Below are positions 41,570-49,105 of a stretch of 64,000 nucleotides of DNA, piece after piece (position 1 is the stretch's first letter; every line of letters begins with the position of its first letter). The notes beneath the pieces are model-generated. The model saw nothing but the letters and a program-made list of their open reading frames with translations. It was not told the DNA's origin and made no database searches. The position numbers and the translations under genes were made by a program. Source of the DNA: Palsa-1447 sp964414785 (GTDB lineage: Bacteria; Verrucomicrobiota; Verrucomicrobiia; Opitutales; Opitutaceae); the NCBI GenBank assembly GCA_964414785.1, contig CAYPXZ010000014.1, forward strand, positions 1 through 64,000, written 5' to 3'.

Positions 41570-44350
41570 TCAGAAGTTCCAGTGGAGCGATACGGAGTAC
41601 GTCCTTCCGAACTTGTACTCGTCCGCCAGCAGCGAGCCGGCCGAGTTGTTCTTGAAGTACTGGTGGTACGTCTCGTCCAGCAGGTTGGTGGCGCTCACGA
41701 GGATCTGAAGGTTCTTCGTGATGTAGATCGTCGCGTTGGCGTCGACCTCGGCATAGGGCGCCGTCCAGACCGCGCTCTGGCCGTTGAACGAGCTCGACTC
41801 GAAGTCGTCGCGCCAGTTGTACGTGAAGCGGATCATGCCCCACTTGTTCTCGTAGTAGGGGCTGATGTTGAACTGGTTCTTCGAGGAGAACGGCAGCGGG
41901 CCGGACGCGCTCGAGGTGTGCATGAGCGTGTAGTTGGCCTGGATGCCGAGCCCGTTCGAGAGGGCCTGCTGGTAGGAGAGCGTGGTGCCCTCCGAGGTCG
42001 CGGCCCCGCCGTTGCTGGGCCGTGAAATCTCGTAGGTCTCCGTGGGGTGGCCCGCGAGACCGTAGTCCGTCCACTGCTCGGGGTTGGCCGCGTTCACGAT
42101 GTAGTTGGAGATGTTCTTGTAGAACACATCGACCGCGAAGTAGGAGTTCTTGGCGAAGTAGTACTCGTAGTCCCAGTCCAGGTTCGTCGACTCGTAGGGC
42201 TTGAGGCCCGCGTTGCCGCCGACGCCGCCGAGGGTCGAGTCATACAGCTCCACGTAGTTGGCCTCGGCCGCCGTGTTCGGGCGGGCGATCACCTCCGACA
42301 CGCTGAACCGGGTGACCTGATCCTGGGCGAGGTCATAGGCCAGGTTGACCGCGGGCAGGACATTGTTGTACGTGCTCTGCGTCGACTGGAGCGTCGGGGT
42401 CGGGGTGCTCAGGTTGTAGCTGGCGCTGGTCGTCGTGGTCTCGACGAAGCGGGCTCCGAAGTTGCCCGAGAGGGGACCGTCCGCGAAGCTGCTCTCGATG
42501 TACGCGGCGTTGATGCGCTCATCCACCGTGAACGTGGGCGTCGCCGTGAATACGGCGCCGGCGCTCGGGGGCGTGGCGTTGAAGAACTGCAGGAGGTTCT
42601 CCCCGGAGGTCGAGCTCGGCAGGTTGCCGATGAAGCTGGCGACGCCGCCGTAGGAGTTCGACATGACGTGCTGGGACATCGAGGCCGAGATGTTGGGGAG
42701 CCCCGCGAGGTAGTTCGAGGGAGCCGCGGAGACGCCGATCGCGGACAGGGGTGTGACCACCTCGTCTGCTCCGGGGACGCTCACCACCGCGCCGTTCTCA
42801 CCGGCCTTGTGGTCGCTGAAGCGCATGCCCGCCTTGACGTTCTTGAGGGCGCCCTTCAGGGGGAAGACGAGGTCAACCTTGACCCACTTCTCGTCGTCAA
42901 CCTCGGGGTTGCTGGCGATGTTGCCGTAGTCGAAGCTCGGCTCGGACGAGAGTCCGAAGTCGGCGCCGCTGTTGAGGTTGGCGGCCGTCGGGTCGGCGCC
43001 GGGGACTCCGGTCACCGAGAACGAGGACGAGTTCTTGGTCTCGGCAATGTTCGCGTTGGCGAACACGAAGTACTCGGCGAAGAACTGGTGCTGCGTGCCG
43101 CCCGTCGCCCGCGTGAAGCCGGCATCGGCGGTCATGTCGAAGTTGTCGCCCTTGTACGAGGCCTTTAGGTTGTAGTCCTGGGTCACGATCTGGGCCGCGC
43201 GGTTGAACGCGTCGATGACCAGCGGGGCCGAGTTGATCGTGTAGTTCCCGAGGACGCCGTTCGTGACCGTGGCGTTCGTGATATTCGGGAGGCCGGACCA
43301 GTTGTCGCCCGGGTAGATGTAGTACGAGAAGTTCACGTTATCCATCGTCTGCTTCACGTACAGGCCCGTGGCCTCGATGGTCAGCCTGTCGGACGGCTTG
43401 AAGACGATGTCGAAGTTTCCGCCCTGGTGGTGGCGCAGCTGCAGGAACTCGGCCGAGTTGACGACCTCGGCGGTGACCCAGGGGCCGGCGGGCTGCCCGG
43501 GAAGGGGGCCACCGACACCGAGGTTCGTGTTGTTGAGCTCCACGAGGGACTCGACGCCGTCACGGCGCAGGTACTCGCGGTTGTCCTCCGCTCCGACCAG
43601 GATGCCGAAGGTCTTCGCATCGTTGTGCCAGCTGAACATCGCGCTCTCGCTGCCCTTGTTCGTCTTCGAGCGGTCGTTGTAGCCGTCGGTGATGGTGCCC
43701 TCGAAGAGCAGGGGCTGGAGGCTCAGAGGATTGCGGGTCGTGACATTCACGGTCGCGCCGATGCTGCCCTCAAGCAGGCTCGGCTCCCAGCTCTTGAAGA
43801 CCTCGGCCTGGCCGACTACGTCCGGGCTCAGGAGCAGGTAGTTGAACTGGCGGCTCTGGTTGTCGAGGACGTACCAGTCGGCGGACGAGACGGGTTCCCC
43901 GTTGAGGAGAACGCGGTTCAAGTTCGGGTCCGTGCCCTCGATGCTGACGCGTTCGCCCTCTCCGAAGAGGCGGTCGACCGAGATACCAGGCAGGTGGGAG
44001 AGCGACTCCGCAAGGTTGTTGTCAGGGAACTTGCCCACATCCTCGGCCGTGATGACCTCGATGTTGTCGGCCGATTCGCGCTTTGCCTGAAGCGACGAGG
44101 CCAAGCTGGCTGAGTAACCGTTAACGACGAAGGCACCGAGCTGCACGGTGTCGTCCGAGGCGCCCGGCGCCGCGGCCGAAGCCGTGGTTGTCGTGGTGGT
44201 CGTCGTGGTCGCTGCCGGCGCCGCCTGCGAGAAGGCCGAGCCGGTGATGCCGAGGGCGAGGAGCGTGCACGCTGCATACCGATGCAGGGCCGTGAAGAGA
44301 CCGGGTTGACCGAGGGTGGTCTGCAGGTCGCGAGGGTCAGGTTTACTCAT
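41570..44350 (-). CDS. TonB-dependent outer-membrane receptor
   Basis: 926 aa. Signal peptide (LLALGITGSAFSQAAPA), a run of nine Thr as linker, then VQLGAFVVNGY, a typical extension in Opitutaceae receptors. The plug domain follows (ADNIEVITAEDVGKFPDNNL, IEGTDPNLNRVLLNG, then ATVNVTTRNPLS). The large beta-barrel ends in aromatic Phe (SVSLHWNF). It resembles Caulobacter-type carbohydrate receptors. Its promoter is the shared operator module, so it is likely to import chitin-derived oligosaccharides into the periplasm for the GH20 enzyme. Confidence 0.92.
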   Translation of the reverse strand: MSKPDPRDLQTTLGQPGLFTALHRYAACTLLALGITGSAFSQAAPAATTTTTTTTTASAAAPGASDDTVQLGAFVVNGYSASLASSLQAKRESADNIEVITAEDVGKFPDNNLAESLSHLPGISVDRLFGEGERVSIEGTDPNLNRVLLNGEPVSSADWYVLDNQSRQFNYLLLSPDVVGQAEVFKSWEPSLLEGSIGATVNVTTRNPLSLQPLLFEGTITDGYNDRSKTNKGSESAMFSWHNDAKTFGILVGAEDNREYLRRDGVESLVELNNTNLGVGGPLPGQPAGPWVTAEVVNSAEFLQLRHHQGGNFDIVFKPSDRLTIEATGLYVKQTMDNVNFSYYIYPGDNWSGLPNITNATVTNGVLGNYTINSAPLVIDAFNRAAQIVTQDYNLKASYKGDNFDMTADAGFTRATGGTQHQFFAEYFVFANANIAETKNSSSFSVTGVPGADPTAANLNSGADFGLSSEPSFDYGNIASNPEVDDEKWVKVDLVFPLKGALKNVKAGMRFSDHKAGENGAVVSVPGADEVVTPLSAIGVSAAPSNYLAGLPNISASMSQHVMSNSYGGVASFIGNLPSSTSGENLLQFFNATPPSAGAVFTATPTFTVDERINAAYIESSFADGPLSGNFGARFVETTTTSASYNLSTPTPTLQSTQSTYNNVLPAVNLAYDLAQDQVTRFSVSEVIARPNTAAEANYVELYDSTLGGVGGNAGLKPYESTNLDWDYEYYFAKNSYFAVDVFYKNISNYIVNAANPEQWTDYGLAGHPTETYEISRPSNGGAATSEGTTLSYQQALSNGLGIQANYTLMHTSSASGPLPFSSKNQFNISPYYENKWGMIRFTYNWRDDFESSSFNGQSAVWTAPYAEVDANATIYITKNLQILVSATNLLDETYHQYFKNNSAGSLLADEYKFGRTYSVSLHWNF

Positions 44351-44683
44351 AATGGTTATTGTTCTGGTTGTTAAGACACGAAGCAGTAGCTAGGCGGACA
44401 GCCTTGCGGCGGCCCTCAAAATGGGAGACGAAGGGAGGCGGAGCGTGCGGCTGTGATGGCCGGGATTAGGTCCCGGTGCCCACGCGCGATCGTATGCAGA
44501 TGAGGATCAGTTGGATGTTCCGCGTTGCTCGCGGCAGGTTCCCCCGGCGGCACCGCCGCCAGGGCAAGCCCATACCGGGGCCGTGTCCGTGACCTGCGCG
44601 CGCACTGAACAATTGGTTGTCAATTTTGGGATGCCGATCATTGCCGGGGTAAACGAATGAGGCGGTTTGTTTTTTACGCGCCC
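44351..44683 (-). other. Long leader between operator copy 2 and the TonB receptor
   Basis: About 330 bp with no gene. If transcription starts about 7 nt past the TATCAT at 44684-44689, the receptor mRNA has a 5' leader of about 325 nt, against about 40-60 nt for the other two operator-driven units. The leader contains C/G-rich and hairpin-prone stretches near 44520-44600 but no riboswitch consensus that can be named. No Shine-Dalgarno ahead of the receptor ATG (AACCATT-ATG). Confidence 0.45.
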
Positions 44684-44737
44684 ATGATAACGCTGGCGTC
44701 GCCGTTAAAAAATGGCATAAATGACGATGTTTTTAAC
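44684..44737 (-). promoter_or_regulatory. Shared operator/promoter module, copy 2 (TonB receptor / AraC)
   Basis: 34-bp element at 44704-44737 with perfect 8-bp outer arms GTTAAAAA/TTTTTAAC. The minus-strand T6 arm is followed after 17 nt by TATCAT (44684-44689), pointing towards the TonB receptor gene. The plus-strand AraC gene begins at or just inside the right end of the element, so the same sequence probably governs both genes, with autoregulation likely. Confidence 0.75.
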
Positions 44738-44741
44738 AAAA

Positions 44742-45629
44742 ATGTCAGAATCACGTGACGCAAGGGTCCTTTCCCTCGAGAAACTCGCCAATCTGCTGCC
44801 CTCGCCGCTGAGGCCCCTGCACGGAAAGCGCGTGGCGCCGCTCGCGCTTCCCGACAACATTGTCTGCTTCTGCCGCCGCTCGGCGACGGACCTGAACCGC
44901 CCGCAGCGCGGCCGTGCGCTCCATCACCGCTTCGTGCTCATCCTGGCGCTTGAGACGGCGGTCACGGTGGCCGTCGACGACCGCGCGATCCGCCTGAACG
45001 CCGAGGAGGGGCTGCTGGTCCTCCCGTTCCAGTTCCACGACTACATCCAGCCGGCGAGGGAGGACCTTCGCTGGCTCTTCATCACCTTTGACATGATCGA
45101 CGTGGCGCCGCTCCAGCCACTTCGGTTCCGGCCCTTCGTCCTGACTCCGGTCGTGCGCCAGACCTGCGGGGAGTTGGTCGAGGCCTACCTGACGCGCGGC
45201 GAGGGCGACCTGACGAGCCTCCTGCTCGCCGTACTCCTGCAGAGGATCCGGCAGGCCGAGCCCATCCTGAGGAAGCACTACAAGCCGCCCACGGCGCCGG
45301 GATTGATCATGCAGGTCAACCAGCTCGCCCAGAGCAAGGAGGAGCCGCTCAGCGTGAAGGAGATCGCCCGGTCGCTGGGGATCAGCTCGAGCCACCTGAG
45401 GGCGCGCTTCCGGGCGTCGTGCGGGGTGAGCCTCGGGAGGCACTTGCGCCGGTTGCGCCTCGAGAAGGCGTGCGGGCTCCTGCGCCTTAGCCAGAGGCGC
45501 GTGACGGAGATCGCCGAGCTGTGCAGCTTCACCTCGATCTACAGCTTCAGCCGTGCGTTCCACACCGCGTACGGAGTGTCGCCGATGGCCTACCGTCACG
45601 GAGACCGGGCCAAGAAGACCGTGGGCTAA
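44742..45629 (+). CDS. AraC-family transcriptional regulator
   Basis: 295 aa from ATG 44742; an in-frame ATG at 44721 lies inside the operator and would add MTMFLTK. N-terminal ligand-binding domain with a jelly-roll strand set (RFVLILALETAVTVAVD, GLLVLPFQFHDYIQ). C-terminal double helix-turn-helix (SVKEIARSLGISSSHLRARF and VTEIAELCSFTSIYSFSRAF). Divergent from the TonB receptor. The best candidate for binding the three 34-bp operators; the ligand is probably an amino sugar or chitin-derived oligosaccharide. That link is inferred. Confidence 0.9.
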   Translation: MSESRDARVLSLEKLANLLPSPLRPLHGKRVAPLALPDNIVCFCRRSATDLNRPQRGRALHHRFVLILALETAVTVAVDDRAIRLNAEEGLLVLPFQFHDYIQPAREDLRWLFITFDMIDVAPLQPLRFRPFVLTPVVRQTCGELVEAYLTRGEGDLTSLLLAVLLQRIRQAEPILRKHYKPPTAPGLIMQVNQLAQSKEEPLSVKEIARSLGISSSHLRARFRASCGVSLGRHLRRLRLEKACGLLRLSQRRVTEIAELCSFTSIYSFSRAFHTAYGVSPMAYRHGDRAKKTVG

Positions 45630-45639
45630 AGCCGGGGGC

Positions 45640-46491
45640 CTAGGCGAAGGCCCTGATGCGCTTCGAGACGTCCTCGCCCAGCTTCGCCACGAGCGACACC
45701 GCGTAGTCACGGACGGAGGGCCCGCCGTCGCGGGTAACCGGGGTCAGGTCCATGGCCCAAGTGATGCCCGCGAACTTGTCGGTGGCGTGGGACGTGTGGA
45801 AGGTGGCGTGGGCCGCGCGTCGGCCAATCGCGGCGAGGTCGTAGCGCTTGCCGCCGCTCACCTGGGAGTCGAAGGCGGCGAGCAGCTTGCTCGCGAGCTC
45901 CGGATGCCGGCCCGAGTCAAGTGCGACCTTGTCCGAGTCCGGGAGCCAGTCGAGGTCGCGCCACACCTCGCAGCCGAGGACCCGGGCGGGCCTCTGGTCC
46001 GCGGGCAGGGATCGGATCGCCTCGATGCAGCGCAGCATCACGGCGACATGCGTGTCGTGCTTGTCGGCGGCATTGTGGAGGAAGACGACCTCCGGGCGGC
46101 ACCCGGCGAACACCGCGGCAAGGTCCGAGGCGACGCCCTTGTGGCCGGGCTTCTTCACGTCGGCGCTGGAGTGGGCGAGCTGGAGCTGGATGGCGTAGCG
46201 CCCGAGCCTGGCGGCCTCCCGCTGCTCCTCCCGGCGCACCCCCTGCATCTGCTCATCGGTGTACTTGGCGTAGGAGCCCGTCCTGGGCGATCCCGCCCCG
46301 TTCGTGACGACGACCCCGCCGAATCCCTTCCCTGGCTGGTCATAGCAGTCGCTGATGCCCGACTGGGCCATGATCTCGATGTCGTCTTGATGGGCACACA
46401 CGCACAGGTGTGTCACCCTCCTTAGGGCCTCCGCGGGGGAGAGGCCGCCGCTTGGTACAAAAGCGTCCGCGCCTGGGTTCGAGAATTTCAT
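45640..46491 (-). CDS. PIG-L-family deacetylase
   Basis: 283 aa. Zinc-site motif CAHQDDIEIM near residue 32 (canonical AHxDDxE) and the downstream VVFLHNAADKHDTH with the third His. No signal peptide. Family members remove N-acetyl groups from GlcNAc derivatives. It lies 6 bp after the ROK-family gene, so substrate and product probably belong to the same GlcNAc pathway. This is the second PIG-L domain of the regulon. Overlap with the convergent AraC gene is avoided by 10 bp. Confidence 0.88.
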   Translation of the reverse strand: MKFSNPGADAFVPSGGLSPAEALRRVTHLCVCAHQDDIEIMAQSGISDCYDQPGKGFGGVVVTNGAGSPRTGSYAKYTDEQMQGVRREEQREAARLGRYAIQLQLAHSSADVKKPGHKGVASDLAAVFAGCRPEVVFLHNAADKHDTHVAVMLRCIEAIRSLPADQRPARVLGCEVWRDLDWLPDSDKVALDSGRHPELASKLLAAFDSQVSGGKRYDLAAIGRRAAHATFHTSHATDKFAGITWAMDLTPVTRDGGPSVRDYAVSLVAKLGEDVSKRIRAFA

Positions 46492-46497
46492 TATGAT

Positions 46498-47928
46498 CTA
46501 TCTGGAAGTGGAGGGGAGCGCGTGCGAGCCCGCAGTTTCGCGCAGGGAGGGCAGGCTGGCCGCGGCGATGGCCTGGCCGTGCCGCTTGTCCTTCTCGTCC
46601 GGCATCCTGAGGCGGGTCCTGGAGGCGACGGCGGGGAACTCCGCCGCGAGCACCTCGCGGGCCCGCAGGAGGATGCGCTCGCCGCCGATCCCCGAGGTGA
46701 CGCGCCCCATGACGAGCGCGTGCCTGACGTTGTAGAAGTCGGCGTAGTGCCCGATCGAATATCCCAGGTAGGACCCCATCGAGTCGTACACGAGTTCGGC
46801 CTTCGGGTCTCCCGAGGCCATGGCCGCCTGGACCGCGACCAGCCTCTCCTGGGCCGGCATCTCCTTGGGGAAGGCGAACCCGGCCTGGTCGGAGAGGCGG
46901 GACACCGCCTGCTGGGAAAGGTACTGGACGCCGCAGCCCGCATCGCCGGACCACTCGTCGCGGTAGGCGTCGGCGCGGTAGTCGACGGGGGCGAACGCGA
47001 GCTCGTTCAGCCAGGGGGTGATGTCGCCGCTCGGTCGGACATAGCCCCCGGCCTGGCTCGTCCCCATGGAGATCCCAAGGACGGCGTTGTCGCCGAGCGA
47101 CATCGACCCGGCGAGGGCGGCCACTTCGCCGTCGTTCGCCACGTCGAAGGGGACGCCGCCCCAGCGCGCCTGGAGCGTGAAGAAGAGCCTGCGGATGTCG
47201 GACTCGAACCTGTCCGGCGGGATGCCCCGAAAGAGGGACGCCACCCGCACCTCGTTGTTCACGTAGATCCCCGCCGCGCTCCCGCCGATCGCGTCGACCC
47301 GGGGCAGGTGGGCGGCGGCCTTCTTGAGGGATTCGTGGATTCCCTCTATATGATAGGAGGGGTCCTTCTGGAAATAGGGATCCCAGGCCGTCTCCTCGGA
47401 GTACACGACGCGGCCGTCGATGACGGCCGCCGCCTTCCGGTCGCTCCCGCCTATGTCGAACCCGATCCTGCAGCCCTCGAGGTGCCGGCCCACCGGCAGG
47501 CCGATGTCTCCCTCCGAGGGAAGCTCGGATTCGTCCGCAGCCCTGATGCTGAAAGTCTGGCGGTAGACCTTCTCTCCCATGAATGCCCGGTCAAAAGCCC
47601 TCTCACCCCTGGGGCTGTAGACGGCGGCCAGGTGGGCGGCGACCTCCGGCGCTCCCACGATCTTCACGGTGCAGCCGCCCTTCTGCCAGAGAAGGAACTT
47701 GAGGAGGCGCTCGGCGTAGCGAAGGCTAAGGCCCGACTCCGGGTGGGAGGCGCCGAGCACACGGCTCCGGTGGACCGAGGCGCCCCCGTCGGTGCGCTCA
47801 AGCGAGATGACCAGCTCCCGGGAAGCGGGGTCGGCCGCCACCATCGCCCGGTAGGCGCGGTTCCAGAGGGCGGCGGGGATGAAATCCGGATCGAGCGGCG
47901 GTCGAAGGAAAGGGGTTATCTTTAACAT
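46498..47928 (-). CDS. ROK-family sugar kinase with N-terminal extension
   Basis: 476 aa. About 150 N-terminal residues precede the kinase core and are not part of the usual ROK fold (about 300 aa). The core has the phosphate-1 loop GFDIGGSDRKAAAVIDG, the AIGGSAAGIYVNNE segment, the FDVANDGEVAALAG loop with the likely catalytic Asp, and LGISMGTSQAGGYV. The ROK zinc Cys cluster is only partly present (DAGCGVQYL). Likely phosphorylates an amino sugar before deacetylation. It starts 69 bp from operator copy 3's -10 and is followed by the PIG-L gene after 6 bp. Confidence 0.82.
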   Translation of the reverse strand: MLKITPFLRPPLDPDFIPAALWNRAYRAMVAADPASRELVISLERTDGGASVHRSRVLGASHPESGLSLRYAERLLKFLLWQKGGCTVKIVGAPEVAAHLAAVYSPRGERAFDRAFMGEKVYRQTFSIRAADESELPSEGDIGLPVGRHLEGCRIGFDIGGSDRKAAAVIDGRVVYSEETAWDPYFQKDPSYHIEGIHESLKKAAAHLPRVDAIGGSAAGIYVNNEVRVASLFRGIPPDRFESDIRRLFFTLQARWGGVPFDVANDGEVAALAGSMSLGDNAVLGISMGTSQAGGYVRPSGDITPWLNELAFAPVDYRADAYRDEWSGDAGCGVQYLSQQAVSRLSDQAGFAFPKEMPAQERLVAVQAAMASGDPKAELVYDSMGSYLGYSIGHYADFYNVRHALVMGRVTSGIGGERILLRAREVLAAEFPAVASRTRLRMPDEKDKRHGQAIAAASLPSLRETAGSHALPSTSR

Positions 47929-47996
47929 GGGCGGACGAGCCTTGGGCGAAGAAGGGACTCAGGCCAGTCGACGCCGAGGTGAAACTCTCGTGCGCC

Positions 47997-48050
47997 ATCC
48001 TACAGCCTCAAACACGGATAAAAAATGGCACAATTGACGATGTTTTTAAC
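47997..48050 (-). promoter_or_regulatory. Shared operator/promoter module, copy 3 (kinase/PIG-L operon)
   Basis: 34-bp element at 48017-48050 beginning GATAAAAAATGGCA, one arm base changed. On the minus strand the T6 arm is followed by 17 nt and TAGGAT (47997-48002), a weaker -10 at exactly the same spacing as in the other two copies. The kinase ATG is 69 nt beyond the -10. Confidence 0.72.
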
Positions 48051-48144
48051 GAAAATGACAGTTCGGAGGCCCTTTGCGGCGACGGGCCCGCATCGGGACG
48101 CCGGTGCAACCCGCTTTGGGCCTCATCTCAACGCTTCGTCGGCG

Positions 48145-48489
48145 TCAGGAAAAGAGTCGAAGCGCTGCCACCAGCGTCCGGTGGAGGTGCCGTTTCCGTT
48201 CGGGCGACACGTGTCCAACGACCGCGGAGATCGCGGCTTTTTTTACGACAGGAAAAAGAAGGCAGTCAAAGACCGTGAGATGATCCAAGCCATCGGCATC
48301 ATCCAGGAGGATTTCGCCGGGTCGTGTCTCATGGGCGGGTCGGCGGGTCGAACCATAGATCACATTTATCCGATCGACCCGGGGCGAACAAGCGACCTCG
48401 GAAGGGGAGAGAACGATGGCTGGATGCTCGTCGCGGTCGTTGGCATTGACCCGCATGCGGACGATGTCCCATTGGCGAATCGGGATCAT
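48145..48489 (-). CDS. Type II toxin, PemK/MazF family
   Basis: 114 aa. IRQWDIVRMRVN opens with the MazF barrel strand, HPAIVLSP carries the conserved P-A-I-V-L, and RPGEILLDDADGLDHLTVFDC and LFPVVKK complete the fold. Such toxins are sequence-specific mRNA interferases. It begins at ATG 48489 and overlaps the antitoxin gene by 4 bp. It lies 95 bp from the operator of the kinase operon and is somewhat AT-richer than core genes. Confidence 0.8.
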   Translation of the reverse strand: MIPIRQWDIVRMRVNANDRDEHPAIVLSPSEVACSPRVDRINVIYGSTRRPAHETRPGEILLDDADGLDHLTVFDCLLFPVVKKAAISAVVGHVSPERKRHLHRTLVAALRLFS

Positions 48490-48716
48490 CGGTCGAGCGG
48501 CTCTGGGTCCACTGGAAGGGAATTCAGATACGCCGCGCGTTCCTCTTCGACAGCAAAATGCCCTTCGGGGTAGTGGGGGATCGGTTCAGGGAGCGTGGCC
48601 TCAACAAGCTGGAGGATCCGCTGGCCCCGCCGGATAAAGACGGGGCGCTTCTTCAACGCCATGTCGGCGAGCGGGCCAAGCCTGGCCTTGGCTTCAGTCA
48701 CAGAATAAGTCTTCAT
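48486..48716 (-). CDS. Antitoxin, Phd/YefM-like
   Basis: 76 aa. MKTYSVTEAKARLGPLADMALKK is the Phd/YefM N-terminus and VFIRRGQRILQLVEA the core strand pair, with an acidic C-terminal tail that should cover the toxin. Overlaps the PemK/MazF toxin by 4 bp (ATGA), giving the usual antitoxin-first order. Partner of the toxin and probable autorepressor. Confidence 0.8.
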   Translation of the reverse strand: MKTYSVTEAKARLGPLADMALKKRPVFIRRGQRILQLVEATLPEPIPHYPEGHFAVEEERAAYLNSLPVDPEPLDR

Positions 48717-48720
48717 TGCG

Positions 48721-48734
48721 GACTCAATGTAGTC
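48721..48734 (-). promoter_or_regulatory. Candidate operator of the PemK/MazF module
   Basis: GACT-CAATGT-AGTC is an inverted repeat just upstream of the antitoxin ATG (48716), and GGACTCAA recurs at about 48743-48750, 24 bp away. Small repeats in this position commonly bind the antitoxin-toxin complex. No promoter hexamers stand out. Confidence 0.35.
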
Positions 48735-48821
48735 TGAAAAACGGACTCAAACAATCGAAATCAAGAGGGGGTCTGGTAACCTTGAGTTTCAGGACCCACC
48801 CAGCGGTTGGGCCCACAGCTC

Positions 48822-48929
48822 TTACATCCCGGGAAAGCCGCCTCGGCCCTTCATGGCCTCCATCTGGCGCATGAGCTTCTTCTGATTCCCGCCCCTCATC
48901 ATTGTCATCATCTTCAGCATCTGCTGGAG
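48822..48929 (-). pseudogene. Duplicated 3' end of ffh
   Basis: A 108-bp copy of the last codons of ffh, about 93% identical to 50149-50256 on the same strand. It encodes MMRGGNQKKLMRQMEAMKGR followed by GGFPGM with two substitutions (Q to L, K to T) upstream and its own stop (TAA rather than TGA). It is cut off at 48929, where unrelated DNA begins. It forms the left boundary of the islet carrying fic. Confidence 0.85.
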
Positions 48930-49055
48930 ATACTACAGGATAACGGGTTGCAACATTCGTCTATTGAGACTCGCCGCTGGCATTTGAAGTTATAATGGCA
49001 ATGTTTGGCAACGGTGCGGGAATGACTTTTTTAGCCTCAAATGGCGGTCCAATGC

Positions 49056-49087
49056 ACTTGACTCATAACTTGACTCATACTTGACCC
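49056..49087 (+). repeat. Tandem repeat upstream of fic
   Basis: ACTTGACTCATA is followed by ACTTGACTCAT and a degenerate ACTTGACCC, about 2.7 units of 11-12 bp, ending 18 bp before the fic GTG. Each unit contains TTGAC. Could be an operator array or a slippage product that duplicates a -35 element. Confidence 0.55.
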
Positions 49088-49105
49088 AAGAGCACGATTC
49101 GCGCT

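Noticed and set aside
43381..44277. Alternative frames over the TonB receptor gene rich in Ser/Arg
   Set aside because: Codon-position composition matches the minus-strand receptor; the alternative products show no domain.
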